Shown here: positions 1 through 5,651 of the stretch, piece after piece
Layout: every line of letters starts with the position of its first letter
Position numbering within the stretch: position 1 is the stretch's first letter
Origin: Sphingobacterium sp.
GTDB taxonomy: Bacteria > Bacteroidota > Bacteroidia > Sphingobacteriales > Sphingobacteriaceae
Length of the DNA stretch: 7,480 nucleotides
Assembly (NCBI GenBank): GCA_030146225.1
Contig: JASLCA010000399.1
Span: 1 to 7,480, forward strand
Reading direction: 5' to 3'
Made by a program: the position numbers and the translations under genes
The notes under the pieces: generated by a model
Told to the model about the DNA's origin: nothing
Database searches by the model: none
The model's input: only the letters and a program-made list of their open reading frames with translations

Positions 1-708
1 GCTTAGCTGATGTAATTGTTGTCCTGCCCATTCCGAAAGGTACAAGCGATCTTCATTGGCCGCTATACCAATACCGTTAGGTCCTGAAAATTTTTGGTTG
101 CCAAAGGGCTCCCAGGCATTGAGCTTTGACCATTTCCAGATTTGACCAGTAGGTTCTTGCCTATTGAATTTTGCTAAAAAGTCTTTGTCTCTAGGATCAT
201 ACATGCTTGTAAGATAGATGTTCTTTTGACTATCTACTACAAGACCATTGGCCCAAACTTGCTCTGGAATAGGTATGGTGTTTTCCCAATGTATTCGGGG
301 TACAGCCTGTTCAAAATCCACTTGGAAGATTTCTACACACTCTCTTATTCCATGGTTGATTACATACAGCTGATAGCTGTTCGCTGTCTCCTTGGTCATA
401 TAGATCCCATGTGGAGAGAAGGTACGCAGGGTTTCTAGGCTGCCTTCCGTGAGCGCCTTGCTATCGAATAGCAGCACTATCTCTTGATCTTCTTTATGTA
501 CAGCGTAAATTTTTCCGGAATTACTCGGCGAGGCCATGGAACATACGATAACCCATGATTGATCAGGGATGGCGAATAAATCTTCAGGGTTTACAATACC
601 TTCGATAAAATGAGAAAATACAGCAGCTGAGTTGCTTGCGGGCACTTGAGCCTGAGCTGGCTTTACAGCGAAAGCACAAAATAGTAGTGGTAGATAATAT
701 GAATTCAT
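1..708 (-). CDS. Paraoxonase/SMP-30-like beta-propeller, exported, 3' end cut by window edge
   Basis: An uninterrupted frame of 236 codons runs from an ATG at 706-708 to base 1, so the C-terminus lies outside the window. Residues 1-21 look like a signal peptide (hydrophobic LPLLFCAFAV, then AQA before Q21), so the product is probably periplasmic or secreted. The body resembles calcium-dependent paraoxonase/arylesterase and SMP-30/gluconolactonase six-bladed propellers. 'PEDL' (E42, D43) matches the PON1 calcium ligands E53/D54; 'SPHGI' (H100) and 'VINHG' (H119) match the PON1 histidine dyad H115/H134; 'WANGL' (N154) and 'GPNGIGI' (N211) match ligands N168/N224. These alignments are from memory of PON1. 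The family hydrolyses lactones or esters; the substrate cannot be told. Translation starts after a run of nine A residues (711-719 on the minus strand). It could equally be labelled SMP-30/gluconolactonase/LRE family. Confidence 0.85.
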   Translation of the reverse strand, partial: MNSYYLPLLFCAFAVKPAQAQVPASNSAAVFSHFIEGIVNPEDLFAIPDQSWVIVCSMASPSNSGKIYAVHKEDQEIVLLFDSKALTEGSLETLRTFSPHGIYMTKETANSYQLYVINHGIRECVEIFQVDFEQAVPRIHWENTIPIPEQVWANGLVVDSQKNIYLTSMYDPRDKDFLAKFNRQEPTGQIWKWSKLNAWEPFGNQKFSGPNGIGIAANEDRLYLSEWAGQQLHQLS

Positions 709-728
709 TGTTTTTTTTTCTAAATATA

Positions 729-741
729 GACTTTCAAAGTC
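729..741. promoter_or_regulatory. Perfect palindrome in the leader of the paraoxonase-like gene
   Basis: GACTTT-C-AAAGTC has perfect 6-bp arms around one central base and sits 21-33 bp upstream of the ATG at 708. Its size and place fit a dimeric repressor site in the 5' leader. No cognate regulator is identified; the hxlR-like gene next door is one candidate by proximity only. Confidence 0.35.
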
Positions 742-761
742 CAAGCGATTGCTTACTATCC

Positions 762-791
762 TAAAGGTAAGTTATTGACTTAAAGGTAAGT
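762..791. repeat. 11-bp direct repeat upstream of the paraoxonase-like gene
   Basis: TAAAGGTAAGT occurs exactly at 762-772 and 781-791, with an 8-bp spacer and a 19-bp period. On the minus strand each copy contains TACCTTTA, one base away from the Bacteroidota -7 box TAnnTTTG. The pair may therefore be an activator or repressor site, or part of the promoter for the gene starting at 708. No convincing -33 TTG is placed upstream of either copy. Confidence 0.4.
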
Positions 792-868
792 GGGTAAGCC
801 TTATAGTCCATCAAACGAGAAATGACCTTTTTGAGCTTATTTTGCAGGCACATTCGCTCAATTCCGAT

Positions 869-887
869 ATAGGCTAGTTCAGCCTAT
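869..887. repeat. Inverted repeat downstream of the HxlR gene
   Basis: ATAGGCT-AGTTC-AGCCTAT forms a perfect 7-bp stem with a 5-base loop, 88 bp beyond the HxlR stop codon. Neither strand has a T-tract after it, so it is not a standard intrinsic terminator. The arm AGCCTAT recurs at 1390-1396 in the HxlR/oxidoreductase promoter region. Nothing coding is supported between 709 and 974. Confidence 0.35.
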
Positions 888-974
888 TTAAAGATGTACT
901 GGGCGAGGATTAGGAGGAAGAACAGTTTTTCAACCGAATGGAGAAAAAAGATAGGCCGCTGCTTGTCAAGTATG

Positions 975-1334
975 CTACATGAAATTTTTCTTATGTGCCT
1001 GTCCCCAATCTTCCAATTGTTGTAATATTGGGATAAGCTGAATGGCACTTTTGGTCAATTTATATTCCACACGTGGCGGAACTTCCGCATAGACGGTTCG
1101 GGTTAACAGTTTATTTTCTTCCATTTTACGGAGTTGCAAGCTTAGCATACGTTCAGTAATACTCGGTATACGCTTTTTCAACTCTCCAAAACGCAGTTTC
1201 CCCTTTGCTAAATGGCAACAGATAGCCAATGTCCACTGTCCAGCAATTAACTGTGTGGCGTAAATCTGCGCACATTCAGAACCTAATAGTTGCTTGTTCT
1301 CATAGTTGACCGACGTCTCTTTTATTTTACCCAT
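975..1334 (-). CDS. HxlR-family winged-helix transcriptional regulator
   Basis: A 119-residue protein made almost entirely of the HxlR domain (about 20-115), the usual length for this family. Hallmarks are C21 followed 13 residues later by W34 in 'LIAGQWTLAI', 'LRFGELKKRIPSITERMLSLQL' split over the recognition helix (about 47-70), and the wing segment 'TVYAEVPPRVEYKLT'. C21 is at the position of the redox-sensing cysteine known in YodB and HypR; C39 and C40 are additional. I start it at ATG 1334. The frame also continues to a TTG at 1361 adding nine residues, but that start is less likely and would cover putative operator sequence. It is divergent from an NAD(P)H oxidoreductase with 97 bp between start codons. 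This arrangement usually means the regulator represses both genes until it is oxidised or alkylated by quinones, diamide or aldehydes. The effector is inferred. Confidence 0.93.
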   Translation of the reverse strand: MGKIKETSVNYENKQLLGSECAQIYATQLIAGQWTLAICCHLAKGKLRFGELKKRIPSITERMLSLQLRKMEENKLLTRTVYAEVPPRVEYKLTKSAIQLIPILQQLEDWGQAHKKNFM

Positions 1335-1350
1335 ACTTACATTTTTGTTA

Positions 1351-1396
1351 GTACCATACAATAGGTTACCAAGGTACGAAATGGCCTATAGCCTAT
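1351..1396. promoter_or_regulatory. Candidate HxlR operator between the divergent genes
   Basis: The segment holds three symmetric elements: GTACC (1351-1355) with GGTAC (1373-1377) as an inverted repeat, GGTTACC (1364-1370) as a 7-bp palindrome, and an imperfect 16-bp palindrome centred on CTATAG (1381-1396, six of eight pairs matching). A weak minus-strand -7 box TACCTTGG (1369-1376, one mismatch to TAnnTTTG) lies inside it and could drive the HxlR gene. HxlR dimers bind short inverted repeats, so this is the natural operator region. Which element is used cannot be decided. Confidence 0.45.
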
Positions 1397-1397
1397 G

Positions 1398-1405
1398 TAA
1401 ATTTG
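1398..1405 (+). promoter_or_regulatory. -7 promoter box for the NAD(P)H oxidoreductase gene
   Basis: TAAATTTG is an exact match to the Bacteroidota -7 consensus TAnnTTTG, 26 bp before the ATG at 1432. No clear TTG is seen at the -33 position, suggesting a promoter weak without relief or activation. The candidate HxlR operator abuts it upstream. Confidence 0.55.
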
Positions 1406-1431
1406 TATTGTAAAATTTCAATCAAAAATAT

Positions 1432-1968
1432 ATGCAGAAAACTTTAGTCATTGTCATCCATCCAAATTTAGAGTCATCCATTATTAACAAACGATGGTTG
1501 AGGGAGCTTGAGAAATACCCCGAAAGGTATTATATACACGATTTGTATGGTACATATCCCGATGAGCAAATAGCTGTTGAAGCAGAGCAACAACTAATAG
1601 AGCAATACAATGAAATTGTCTTCCAGTTTCCTTTTTACTGGTTTAACTGCCCTCCGTTCTTCAAGAAATGGCTGGACGAAGTATTAACCTATGGTTGGGC
1701 TTATGGCAGTAAAAGTGGTTACAAGGCCGCAGGAAAGAAGATCGCCTTAGCCGTTTCGGTGGGAATAGATAAATACGAATACAGCCCCACGGAAAAATAC
1801 AAATATACCATGGCAGAATTGCTCCGCCCTTTTGAGTTGACTTTTGAATATGTAAAAGCCGATTACAGACCGTTCTTTGCATATTATGGCATTGAGCTAA
1901 ACACAAGCAATGAATGGATAGAAAAGAGTGTATCCGAATACATCACATTTTTAGAGCGTTTAAAATAA
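1432..1968 (+). CDS. Flavodoxin-fold NAD(P)H (quinone) oxidoreductase, KefF/YwrO/MdaB type
   Basis: A complete 178-residue cytoplasmic protein of the Flavodoxin_2 family, near the usual 170-200 residues. The N-terminal strand and phosphate loop 'VIVIHPNLESS' (6-16) bind FMN or FAD. 'DLYGTYPDEQI' (37-47) is typical of the KefF/YwrO subgroup. 'FQFPFYWFNCPPFFKKWLD' (64-82) is the highly conserved flavin and active-site segment, and 'YGWAYG' (87-92) follows. The family performs two-electron reduction of quinones, and sometimes azo or nitro compounds, with NAD(P)H. The AT-rich leader lacks a Shine-Dalgarno site. The divergent HxlR regulator suggests induction by electrophiles such as quinones. A KefF-like role with a potassium efflux channel is possible, but no kefC is present here. 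The preferred substrate is unknown. Confidence 0.93.
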   Translation: MQKTLVIVIHPNLESSIINKRWLRELEKYPERYYIHDLYGTYPDEQIAVEAEQQLIEQYNEIVFQFPFYWFNCPPFFKKWLDEVLTYGWAYGSKSGYKAAGKKIALAVSVGIDKYEYSPTEKYKYTMAELLRPFELTFEYVKADYRPFFAYYGIELNTSNEWIEKSVSEYITFLERLK

Positions 1969-2280
1969 GCAAAATACTATAGCAGGTCTATTCTGTCTCA
2001 TTTTTTTAATAGCTAATTACTTTGGATAAGGCTGGCTAAATCTTTCTATTTGAATGCTTTGTATATAGTATGTCCTTAGTTTCTATCGCTAGATTTCAAT
2101 TAGCGCATTAATTCAAATGCATTCATAACAATTGAGATATGCTTTCAAATAGCCAACCCAATCCTTGATAGCTGTCATTAAGTTCTCTTGTTTTTAGGTT
2201 TTGCTGATTAGCTTAAGAGAAAAATAGAGTTTATTGAATATATTCGCTTACTTTTTGGCTTAGCCTAACGCATAGAGAAG
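1969..2280. other. Gene-free AT-rich spacer
   Basis: These 312 bp contain no credible coding frame. A T7 run at 2001-2007, following the short ATAG/CTAT pairing at 1980-1992, may end transcription from the oxidoreductase gene, but the stem is too weak to call a terminator. The rest must contain the promoter of the three-gene cluster starting at 2281; the nearest TAnnTTTG-like box is TAGGTTTT at 2195-2202 (one mismatch), without a matching -33 element. The palindrome AATGCATT is at 2116-2123. Confidence 0.6.
2046..2152. repeat. Long-spaced inverted repeat in the spacer
   Basis: CTATTTGAATGC (2046-2057) and GCTTTCAAATAG (2141-2152) are inverted copies of 12 bp with one mismatched pair, separated by 83 bp. 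A further TTCAAAT is at 2112-2118. The arms could be paired regulator sites or the base of an RNA stem. There are no terminal-repeat or target-duplication signs of a mobile element. Confidence 0.35.
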
Positions 2281-3807
2281 ATGAATTTCAAATCCTTAAT
2301 TTCGGCCGTATTGGTGGGTATTGTGAGCTTGGCCTGTATGATTTGTACACAAGATGTGGATATATATATTGTGTATGCAGCATTTTGCAGCTCACCCTAT
2401 GTCTTTATTATGGTGCTGGTCTACTTTAACTTTAGCTTTTTCCGAAAGAAATTCAAGCAGTTCGATAAGCCTAATCCTTATTTTGAATTGTTTTATAGCT
2501 TTTTCTTTTACCTCGCTGGCTGCATATTATTCCCCTTGCTTTTGTTTTTAGGAACCCTTGGGGATCCGCATGAGCATAAGCATTATGAAAACATCACTGG
2601 CATGCTCAGTGAGATGATGTCTAATTTTCTCTTCTTAAGTGCTTTTTTGGCGGTTTTTAGTACGGCTACTTACTGCTGGGCTATGCAAACTTATGGACGT
2701 CTGCTTGCAGTACTCTTGGGTTATTTCTTGTTCGTGCCCTTTATCTATAGCATAGCGCAGACTCGGATGTATATTCAGCGATCGCAAGCTGAAAAGGAAG
2801 TCATAGCCTACAATATTAAGGAAAATCGTTATAAATGGTATGCTTCAATGAGCAATCCTACAGCTTACCCTGTACAGCTCTATAAGGGCAGCTTTGTCTT
2901 TCCAAATAATGATACATATGACTTCAGTTTTAGTGAAGGCAATGATGTAAACTATAAAGCCAACTGGGGAGCTGAGGGGGGGCGCACTTATGCTGATGTA
3001 CAGGCTTTACCCAAGGGCCTAGCTGTTACCTGGTATGCCTTTGCTGAGGATGCTTTCTATCAGCTCGACACGCCTATAGACTACGATAAACTCTTGACAC
3101 TTTTCCAGGAGCCATTCTTAGAGCGTAGGTACAATGCTGATGTAGCGGTAAACTATGACTGCATTATTTTGGGCTTTGCTCCGGGGGGTATGCTGCAAAT
3201 CTGGGCAAGTAGCGCTGGACGTAGACAGGTTGAAATCGGTAGGTATAAAGCTGTGAAAGTGAAGGCCGAAAAGCCATTGTCCCAAACCGAAACTATTGCC
3301 TATGGGGATGTTTTCAATGCACAATGGCGGGAGCATGTATTGCGCGATAGCATGATTGTACCGCTTAAGGTGCAGGAGGCCGCTAAGAAAGAAGCTATCC
3401 CTTTTGGCTACTGGGATAGATTAAGTATACGTTACAACTGGAAGCCTAGCTTTGAAATACCTGCGGAGATCAAGCTGCATACTGCTGACTTTAGCTTCTT
3501 TAATAGTGAACGCTTTGTGTTTTTTGATAAAAGCCTTTACGACACTGACCTGGAGATGCGCGCACTTCCTAAGAATGCCTATCTTAAATGGTATAATGCG
3601 CAGGGACATCGCTGCGCAGTAGACTTTGACTTTGAGGAGGAACAAACATTTGTAGCCTTTGAAAAGTTCTTTAAAGCGCATAGCCAAGCTGCTTTACATA
3701 TTGAGATTGACTACAAGACGCAGAAAGCTAGCGCAAGCTTGCAGGATGGAGAGGATAAACTACTTCTTTTAGAAACAACTATAATCAATTATGGAAAGAA
3801 CTATTAA
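2281..3807 (+). CDS. Multi-pass membrane protein with DUF2931-like domains
   Basis: A 508-residue protein. The N-terminal third has five hydrophobic segments (about 5-23, 29-54, 70-93, 113-135, 139-160), so it sits in the inner membrane. The soluble part begins near 180 and resembles DUF2931: 'ENRYKWYASM' (181-190), 'ADVQALPKGLAVTWYAFAED' (238-257), 'IDYDKLLTLFQEPF' (266-279), 'IILGFAPGGMLQIWAS' (295-310) and 'RRQVEIGRYKA' (314-324). A second, degenerate unit follows at about 380-500, where 'LEMRALPKNAYLKWYN' (424-439) echoes the first and 'FVAFEKFF' echoes 'LLTLFQEPF'. DUF2931 has no established activity; many members are lipoproteins, whereas this one is tethered by a membrane bundle. It heads a three-gene cluster and overlaps the next gene by 17 bp. 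The start is the first ATG, with the leader 'CATAGAGAAG' directly before it. No catalytic motif is recognised. Confidence 0.82.
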   Translation: MNFKSLISAVLVGIVSLACMICTQDVDIYIVYAAFCSSPYVFIMVLVYFNFSFFRKKFKQFDKPNPYFELFYSFFFYLAGCILFPLLLFLGTLGDPHEHKHYENITGMLSEMMSNFLFLSAFLAVFSTATYCWAMQTYGRLLAVLLGYFLFVPFIYSIAQTRMYIQRSQAEKEVIAYNIKENRYKWYASMSNPTAYPVQLYKGSFVFPNNDTYDFSFSEGNDVNYKANWGAEGGRTYADVQALPKGLAVTWYAFAEDAFYQLDTPIDYDKLLTLFQEPFLERRYNADVAVNYDCIILGFAPGGMLQIWASSAGRRQVEIGRYKAVKVKAEKPLSQTETIAYGDVFNAQWREHVLRDSMIVPLKVQEAAKKEAIPFGYWDRLSIRYNWKPSFEIPAEIKLHTADFSFFNSERFVFFDKSLYDTDLEMRALPKNAYLKWYNAQGHRCAVDFDFEEEQTFVAFEKFFKAHSQAALHIEIDYKTQKASASLQDGEDKLLLLETTIINYGKNY

Positions 3808-4561
3808 TTTTAAAACCTATGGTTTAATCTTATTGGCCTTCCTTTTTACTTCCAGTATGCTATGCGCACAGGAGGATAATGAGGAATGGATTGAGGCTAG
3901 TCCAGAAAGCTTAGCCTATCATGCCAATCGGTTGAAGCCTACGATTCCGCCCTATGGCTTGGCTAAGGTCAAAGGCTTAATTGCTACTATTCCATCCGTG
4001 CCTGGGGACAGCGAGTTGTATTTTAGGGTATTAAAGCCAAAGGCCTATCAAGCCTTGTCCCTACGGGAGAAGTTTACCTATCATATGATACATGCTGAAG
4101 AAGCTAGCCAAAATTGCGACATTCCTACACCTATATTGGATGAGCAACTCAAGATCTTTAGTCAGGTGCCGGATCCATTTGATGAAGAGAATTGGTCGCC
4201 GAGGCAGTATGATTTCTTTACCAGTAATCGGGATTCTGTGCTTGCGCTGATTGCCGAGTCGGTTGAGCGCAGCAAAAGGGTGGGCTTAAATTATAAGCTT
4301 GTTATAGCGCATGTTAATGGATGGGAGTTAATCCCTTTGTTAATACAGACGTATTCGCTAGAAGCTAAAGATCATGATATATTGACCATATTACTACAGC
4401 TTATGAAAAAGAATGAGTTTCAGCCTTTTATAAACTCCACTTCCTACGCAAAGCTATATGGCGAGCAAAGCACATACCGCAGTTATATTAATGCCAACCA
4501 GGCTAATAAAGATCTGATTATTAGTAGAGCTAATGCTTTTTACAATGCACGTAAAAAATAA
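3791..4561 (+). CDS. Exported protein of unknown function
   Basis: A complete 256-residue protein that I do not recognise. Residues 1-26 form a clear signal peptide: R3/K8, hydrophobic 'LILLAFLFTSSML', then cleavage at CA|QEDN. C25 lacks a proper lipobox, so a soluble periplasmic or secreted product is more likely than a lipoprotein. The mature part has a single cysteine (C109) in 'ASQNCDIPTP'. It looks alpha-helical and largely polar, with helices around 138-165 and 178-210 ('LIPLLIQTYSL', 'ILTILLQLMKK'). No catalytic motif, repeat or sulfatase-type CxPxR sequence is seen. The start codon lies inside the end of the DUF2931 gene (17-bp overlap), and its 3' end overlaps the FGE-like gene. It is therefore very probably co-expressed and may be a partner or substrate of those products; that is inference from position only. 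Confidence 0.85.
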   Translation: MERTINFKTYGLILLAFLFTSSMLCAQEDNEEWIEASPESLAYHANRLKPTIPPYGLAKVKGLIATIPSVPGDSELYFRVLKPKAYQALSLREKFTYHMIHAEEASQNCDIPTPILDEQLKIFSQVPDPFDEENWSPRQYDFFTSNRDSVLALIAESVERSKRVGLNYKLVIAHVNGWELIPLLIQTYSLEAKDHDILTILLQLMKKNEFQPFINSTSYAKLYGEQSTYRSYINANQANKDLIISRANAFYNARKK

Positions 4562-5384
4562 ACTCTTACTATTTTGCTTGCTTTGGAGCTTTACAGCTGT
4601 AGCGCAGCTGGATAAGGCTTTATCGGATAGTAGTTTCGTACATATCCCAGCAGGTAAGTATTGGCTAGGTGGGCGCGTGCATCAGCTTAATCCACTTCGA
4701 TTAGTCAGTCTTGAAGGCTTTTCTATTGCCCTGACGGAGTTAACGAATCGCCAGTTCGAAAAGTTTGTGAAAGCCACTAATTATACAACAGATGCCGAGA
4801 GATTTAAGAATGCGATGATCTTTGAACCGGGCTTGGCGGAGTTTAGGTGGTTGCAGGATTCAACCGCATATTGGCGCTTTCCAAATGGAATAAATAAGGG
4901 GGGTATACTGGACAAGCTAGATCACCCAGTTACCACAATCAGCTATGCTGATGCCCAGGCCTACTGCGATTGGGCGAAGGTACGCTTGCCAAGCCTTGAT
5001 GAGTGGGAGGTTGCCGCTCGAGCAGGAGCAAGGAGCAGTTATTTCTGGGGTGAGGATAGCAGTCTAATAGGACTTTATGCTAATATTTGGCATGCCCGGG
5101 ATCATCTTAAGCCCGATTTAAAGGATGGCTATATGTATACCGCTCCTGTGGGAAGCTTTCAGCCCAATGGCTTTGGCCTCTATGACATCTATGGCAATGT
5201 ATTTGAGTTCTGCACAGGAAGTTTAGCTACTGACCCGAAAGAGCGGAAGATTGCCCATGCCCGTGGTGGCTCTTGGTGGTGTAGTCAATATGCCTGTAAC
5301 TTTTTCAACTCCTTAGATGTGGGCAGGGTACATCCACACGCCTCCTTTAGTAATCAGGGTTTTCGGGTAGTGGCACTGCCTTAA
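4545..5384 (+). CDS. Exported formylglycine-generating enzyme (FGE/SUMF1) family protein
   Basis: A 279-residue protein; residues 1-20 are a signal peptide (HVKNK, LLLFCLLWSF, then AVA|Q). I chose ATG 4545 for its standard short basic n-region; ATG 4533, four codons earlier, is also possible. The rest is one FGE-sulfatase domain, opening with 'FVHIPAGKYWLGG' (31-43). It follows human FGE closely: 'HPVTTISYADAQAYCDWA', 'RLPSLDEWEVAAR', 'YANIW' and 'KDGYMYTAPVGSFQPNGFGLYDIYGNVFEF' in fragments across 127-222, and C-terminal 'RGGSWWC' and 'SNQGFR'. C246 and C251 have the same spacing as copper-binding C336/C341, S243 matches S333, and N180/I181 and D194/Y196 match calcium-site positions. FGE converts the cysteine of a CxPxR motif in sulfatases to formylglycine using copper and oxygen. 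No sulfatase is nearby, so the target is unknown. It is the last gene of the overlapping cluster. Confidence 0.92.
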   Translation: MHVKNKLLLFCLLWSFTAVAQLDKALSDSSFVHIPAGKYWLGGRVHQLNPLRLVSLEGFSIALTELTNRQFEKFVKATNYTTDAERFKNAMIFEPGLAEFRWLQDSTAYWRFPNGINKGGILDKLDHPVTTISYADAQAYCDWAKVRLPSLDEWEVAARAGARSSYFWGEDSSLIGLYANIWHARDHLKPDLKDGYMYTAPVGSFQPNGFGLYDIYGNVFEFCTGSLATDPKERKIAHARGGSWWCSQYACNFFNSLDVGRVHPHASFSNQGFRVVALP

Positions 5385-5589
5385 GCTGATGCTAGAGGTT
5401 GTTTATCAGTTACAAGAGGGGATCTCTGGAAGCTACTCCGAAAAGCAGTTGGGAGTGATTCTTAGGAGATTACTATAGGCTGAGGTTAACCTTTAACGAT
5501 GCAGCAATAAATAGTTTGCAGTGCTTTGCTAGGATTTTGGGGAGGCTTGGAAAACTAGACAATCCCTTTCTAAAGAGACTGCCGTACTG

Positions 5590-5629
5590 CCTCAAAAAAT
5601 AAAGGAGCGATCCCTTTCAGGATGCTCCT
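5590..5629 (-). terminator. Intrinsic terminator of the TetR-nitroreductase unit
   Basis: A stem pairs AGGAGC (5603-5608) with GCTCCT (5624-5629) and ATCC (5610-5613) with GGAT (5620-5623), with one bulged G and a six-base loop. On the minus strand it is followed by TTATTTTTT, the expected U-tract. It begins 22 bp after the nitroreductase stop codon. On the plus strand the following bases are only moderately T-rich, so action on the FGE cluster is possible but weaker. The 5385-5589 part of the spacer holds a 10-bp palindrome AGGTTAACCT (5483-5492) and nothing else I can support. Confidence 0.8.
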
Positions 5630-5651
5630 CTACCGTTTGTTTCACTGTAAA

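Noticed and set aside
226..438. Plus-strand frame of 70 codons
   Set aside because: It lies wholly antisense to the paraoxonase-like gene, whose frame runs unbroken through it with recognisable motifs.
894..1025. Plus-strand frame of 43 codons starting MYWARIRRK
   Set aside because: It overlaps the 3' end of the HxlR gene in antisense, is very basic without a recognisable domain, and has no promoter or ribosome-binding signal.
1335..1361. N-terminal extension of the HxlR gene to TTG 1361
   Set aside because: ATG 1334 gives the standard family length, and the extension would run into the shared promoter region.
1969..2010. Intrinsic terminator after the NAD(P)H oxidoreductase
   Set aside because: There is a T7 run, but the only pairing before it is 4 bp (ATAG/CTAT) and set back from the T-run.
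2041..2160. Remnant mobile element in the spacer
   Set aside because: Only one inverted repeat pair; no transposase fragment, target duplication or second copy.
3421..3687. Minus-strand frame of 88 codons inside the DUF2931 gene
   Set aside because: The opposite frame carries the DUF2931-like repeat, and this one shows no motif; likewise the antisense or off-frame stretches at 1661-1906, 2354-2551, 3118-3336, 6244-6486 and 6509-6703.
3863..3868. Lipoprotein anchor at C25 of the secreted middle protein
   Set aside because: The residues before it (SSML) do not fit a lipobox, while CA|Q fits ordinary signal-peptidase cleavage.
5389..5478. 29-codon frame starting 4 bp after the FGE stop (MLEVVYQLQEG...)
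   Set aside because: It looks somewhat protein-like and is well placed, but it is too short, matches nothing I know and has no supporting signal; conservation data would be needed.
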